A stretch of DNA of 64,000 nt from Candidatus Riflebacteria bacterium HGW-Riflebacteria-1 (lineage in GTDB: Bacteria > Muiribacteriota > Ozemobacteria > Ozemobacterales > Ozemobacteraceae). The DNA is taken from assembly GCA_002839445.1 (NCBI GenBank), contig PGYB01000005.1:482357-546356 (forward strand). Direction: 5' to 3'. Positions 61,501-64,000 of the stretch are shown here, piece by piece; position 1 is the first letter of the stretch; each line of letters starts with the position of its first letter. The notes beneath the pieces were generated by a model. That model was given only the letters and a program-made list of their open reading frames with translations, was not told the origin of the DNA and made no database searches. Both the position numbers and the translations under genes were made by a program.

Positions 61501-62987
61501 AAAAACATCTTAAGATTAAAAACTCTACATTCACCCCTGTTTCAGCGGTTCCGGTTGTTGACAATCACCAGTTCAAAAAAGATGTAGCGATACTGGTCGC
61601 CGAAAACAGTCGCCTGTCAGCTCTTTTTGTTATGCAACGCGCCGATCAGAAACTTATTTGTGCTGTTCTCAGCAAAGATGAGGATGCCAGTCTGACCTTG
61701 CTTGCGACTCCCTGTCAGAAAGAATTCGAATCGCTCACTCCGCATATTCCGCAGGCGCACATGTTTGAACGTGAGATGCATGAAACGCATGGTATCGATA
61801 TGATCGGGCATCCATGGCTTAAACCGGTCAGATTTTTGCCAAAACCAGGTTCTAAAGACGAAGTTTTGCCTGGAGTCACCAACTATTTTGAAGTAACCGG
61901 TGAGGAAATACATGAAGTGGCGGTTGGCCCGGTACATGCCGGTATCATCGAACCCGGGCACTTTCGTTTTCAGTGCCACGGCGAAAAGGTCCTCCATCTC
62001 GAGATCGAGCTTGGCTACCAGCATCGTGGCATTGAAAAAGCGTTGCTGCGCAATCAACCCCACCAGAATCTTCGCATGATCGAAGTTGTCGCCGGCGACA
62101 GCACAATCGCGCATACTACCGCCCACGCCATGCTGCTGGAAACACTGCATGGCGTGAAACCTGACAGAAACGCGCATCTTGTCAGAGGCATCGCGCTTGA
62201 GCTTGAACGCATGGCTAATCATACCGGCGATCTCGGCGCTCTTGCCGGTGATGTTGGATTTCTGCCTACAGCGGCTTATTGCGGCCGCATTCGCGGCGAT
62301 ATTCTCAATACTACTGCCGTGCTGTGCGGAAACCGTTTTGGTCGCGGCCTGATACGGCCGGGAGGGGTCGGATATGCTGTTGACAAGGCAATTGCTGACA
62401 CCGTTCTTGAACGCCTGCGCTCTATTGAGGCTGACCTGATTTCCGCGATCAGCCTGATCTGGAATACGCCTTCGGTAATTGCGCGACTGGAAGAGACCGG
62501 CAAGGTAAGCCTTGACGATGCAATAGCTGCTGGTCTGGTCGGCCCCGCAGCTCGCGCCAGCGGCATGTCAGTTGATATTCGTTGCTCACACCCGACTGGC
62601 GCTTATCAGACTTACAAACCCGAACTGTCTGTCGGCAGCAACGGTGATGTCTTCTGGCGCACAAGGATGCGCTGGCTCGAACTGAAAGATTCCATGAAGT
62701 TGATCAGAGCCATGATTGGCGAGCTGACTGCTGTTGCCGTTGCTGAACCGCTTCGCTCAGGTGCTGCCGCCGACGTGATTGCCGTTGCCCTTACCGAAGG
62801 CTGGCGCGGCGAAGTCTGTCACGTTGCTTTAACTGATAAATCCGGCAAAATAGCGGGCTACAAGATTGTTGATCCCTCGTTTCATAACTGGTTTGGGCTG
62901 GCGCTCGCGCTAAGAGACCAGGAAATTTCCGACTTTCCGCTGTGCAATAAGAGCTTTAACCTCTCTTATTGCGGGCATGACCTGTAG
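61497..62987 (+). CDS. HyfG/NuoCD-like large subunit lacking all NiFe-ligating cysteines (Ehr type)
   Basis: 496 residues; GTG start with GGAG. A NuoC-like N-terminal part (FEREMHETHGIDMIGHPWLK) is fused to a NuoD/hydrogenase large-subunit part (ELGYQHRGIEKALLRNQPHQ). Where hydrogenases have CGxC after the first conserved block, this protein has Ala199-Gly-Asp-Ser202 (EVVAGDSTIAHTTAHAMLLE). Where they have DPCxxC near the end, it has Asp-Pro-Ser461-Phe-His-Asn464 (IVDPSFHNWFGLALALRDQE). All four Ni ligands are therefore missing, as in energy-converting hydrogenase-related (Ehr) complexes. It should not evolve or oxidise hydrogen. The electron acceptor is unknown. The gene is intact and its other conserved blocks are preserved, so it is not decaying. 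Confidence 0.93.
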   Translation: MKKHLKIKNSTFTPVSAVPVVDNHQFKKDVAILVAENSRLSALFVMQRADQKLICAVLSKDEDASLTLLATPCQKEFESLTPHIPQAHMFEREMHETHGIDMIGHPWLKPVRFLPKPGSKDEVLPGVTNYFEVTGEEIHEVAVGPVHAGIIEPGHFRFQCHGEKVLHLEIELGYQHRGIEKALLRNQPHQNLRMIEVVAGDSTIAHTTAHAMLLETLHGVKPDRNAHLVRGIALELERMANHTGDLGALAGDVGFLPTAAYCGRIRGDILNTTAVLCGNRFGRGLIRPGGVGYAVDKAIADTVLERLRSIEADLISAISLIWNTPSVIARLEETGKVSLDDAIAAGLVGPAARASGMSVDIRCSHPTGAYQTYKPELSVGSNGDVFWRTRMRWLELKDSMKLIRAMIGELTAVAVAEPLRSGAAADVIAVALTEGWRGEVCHVALTDKSGKIAGYKIVDPSFHNWFGLALALRDQEISDFPLCNKSFNLSYCGHDL

Positions 62988-62998
62988 AGGTAACTATT

Positions 62999-63757
62999 AT
63001 GCTGCATATATTAAGAGCCAGATTGCATCAACAACATCGAACTTTTCCTTTTCCTGATAAACAGCCGATTCTTTCGCAGCGCTATACTGGCCGGCCTCTT
63101 ATCAAAACAGATGGCTGTGTGACTGACTGTTCTGCCTGTGCGGCGGTTTGCCCCGCCGGCGCCATCTCGCGCAGCAGCGAAGGTCGCCCGATTATCGACC
63201 TCGGGCGCTGCATACTTTGTCGTGCCTGTGAGACTGCCTGCAAGCCCGGACTGATAAGCTTTTCTGCAGAGTTTTCGATGTCGGTGAGCAAAAGAGATGA
63301 TCTGATCGTTAAAAACGAGCAGTTCAAAGTTACCGAAGGTCTGGCCGATGAGATTAGAAAACTTTTTGGCCGTTCTCTCAAGCTCCGACAGGTCAGCGCC
63401 GGTGGCTGTAATGCCTGTGAAGCTGACTGTAACGTATTGGGCACACCGGCGTTTGACCTCGCGCGTTTTGGCATTCAGTTTGTTGCTTCGCCGCGTCATG
63501 CAGACGGTCTGCTGGTGACCGGTCCGGTAACGCAGAACATGAAACTGGCCTTGCTCAAGACGTATGATGCTCTGCCGTCGCCGAAAATAGTAATCGCTAC
63601 CGGTGCCTGCACTATTTCTGGCGGCCTGTTCCGCGACAACCCCGAAGTTAACAACGGCCTCGACGGTATTTTGCCGGTTGATCTCTATATTCCCGGCTGC
63701 CCACCCAACCCCTGGACTATTCTCGACGGCATGCTGCGCCTGCTTGGCCGCATTTAA
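62999..63757 (+). CDS. hyfI: Small subunit (HyfI/NuoB-like) fused to a two-cluster ferredoxin domain
   Basis: 252 residues. The N-terminal ferredoxin domain has two 4Fe-4S motifs: Cys40, 44, 47, 51 (GCVTDCSACAAVCPAG) and Cys71, 74, 77, 81 (CILCRACETACKPG). The C-terminal NuoB/HyfI part keeps the proximal-cluster ligands: Cys137 and Cys140 (GGCNACEADC), Cys204 (TGACTISGGL) and Cys234 (IPGCPPNPWTILDG). It thus merges the roles of HyfH and HyfI and carries electrons, probably from ferredoxin, towards the large subunit. It is the last gene of the operon, 11 bp behind the large subunit, with ribosome site AGAGG. No maturation protease follows. Confidence 0.92.
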   Translation: MLHILRARLHQQHRTFPFPDKQPILSQRYTGRPLIKTDGCVTDCSACAAVCPAGAISRSSEGRPIIDLGRCILCRACETACKPGLISFSAEFSMSVSKRDDLIVKNEQFKVTEGLADEIRKLFGRSLKLRQVSAGGCNACEADCNVLGTPAFDLARFGIQFVASPRHADGLLVTGPVTQNMKLALLKTYDALPSPKIVIATGACTISGGLFRDNPEVNNGLDGILPVDLYIPGCPPNPWTILDGMLRLLGRI

Positions 63758-63837
63758 TTCGCCCCTTACACAGCAATGCCCGGTCAAAGAATCCACATTG
63801 CTTATCTTTATGCTCAGTAATGCTGAATCGTATCGGC

Positions 63838-63918
63838 GTCATCCTGCGCGTAGTCGCAGGATCCAGAATGGCACTAAAGACATGGATTCTGCTACTTCGC
63901 GTTGCTACGCGCAGAATG
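63838..63918. repeat. Dispersed repeat of the TCATCCTGCG type with inverted ends
   Basis: Contains GCGCGTAG and its complement CTACGCGC about 65 bases apart, with GGATCCA and TGGATTC between them. It lies behind the Ehr operon and may serve as a transcript end. No gene is seen from 63758 to the window end. Confidence 0.55.
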
Positions 63919-64000
63919 TGCTGTGTTAAAAGTCAAGTCGTTTTTGCTCTACACAGGCTAATTTCCTTATAATTTTCAGTGAAAGACTCTCCTTTCCTGG

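Overview
The window looks like a chromosomal segment from a diderm (Gram-negative-type), probably anaerobic or microaerophilic, heterotrophic bacterium of moderate GC. The double-membrane inference rests on a TonB/ExbB/ExbD system, an RND efflux pump and lipobox or signal-peptide proteins. The low-oxygen inference rests on rubrerythrin-like proteins and a group-4 hydrogenase-related complex. The mix of polyhydroxyalkanoate (PHA) genes, prepilin-like genes, very large secreted FN3/CARDB-type proteins and a Hyf-type complex would fit a little-studied candidate phylum such as Riflebacteria. That placement is only a guess: there is no rRNA or other phylogenetic marker here, and I recognised no tRNA, rRNA, CRISPR array, insertion sequence or prophage.

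Layout. 1-3.2 kb (minus): a truncated giant FN3-repeat surface protein preceded by a small TPR-like membrane protein. 3.9-7.6 kb: exbB-exbD-tonB plus a DUF364 (putative metal-chelation) gene, divergent from a second DUF364 gene. 7.6-9.3 kb: M42 aminopeptidase and a STAS-domain protein. 9.4-17.1 kb (plus): a HEAT-like membrane protein, an SH3/NlpC-type cell-wall enzyme, an NHL-like secreted protein, and a cluster of one large and two small prepilin-like proteins. 17.2-21.9 kb: Cys-cluster protein, ferritin-like protein, zinc-ribbon protein, a large Tim44/TerB membrane protein and a small secreted protein. 22.1-28.2 kb: a pair of half-size ChrA transporters and an RND efflux operon with a candidate operator. 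28.3-35 kb: rubrerythrin-like protein, an NMT1/PAS sensor, FecR lipoprotein with CHASE2-PP2C phosphatase, and azoreductase with a MarR regulator.

35.4-40.9 kb (minus) is a PHA cluster: phasin, acetoacetyl-CoA reductase, two PhaC synthases flanking a short PhaE-like subunit, and thiolase. A PhaR-type regulator sits 13 kb away beside a secreted lipase-like hydrolase (53.5-55.4 kb). 41.4-49.8 kb (minus) is a translationally coupled three-gene operon ending in a 2298-residue secreted repeat protein; it is a second copy of the locus at the left edge. 50-53.5 kb carries a small membrane protein, a C39-like peptidase, an HExxH metalloprotease and a secreted partner. 56.4-63.8 kb (plus) is a complete six-gene Hyf-type operon whose large subunit has lost all four NiFe-ligating cysteines, so it is an Ehr-type (energy-converting hydrogenase-related) complex rather than a hydrogenase.

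Gene-free stretches are rich in dispersed repeats of at least four sequence families, some tandemly duplicated. The strongest leads are the duplicated TPR-like/giant-surface-protein locus, the cysteine-less Ehr complex, the two-PhaC PHA synthase arrangement with a candidate PhaR operator at the phasin promoter, and a solute-binding/PAS sensor with no recognisable output domain.
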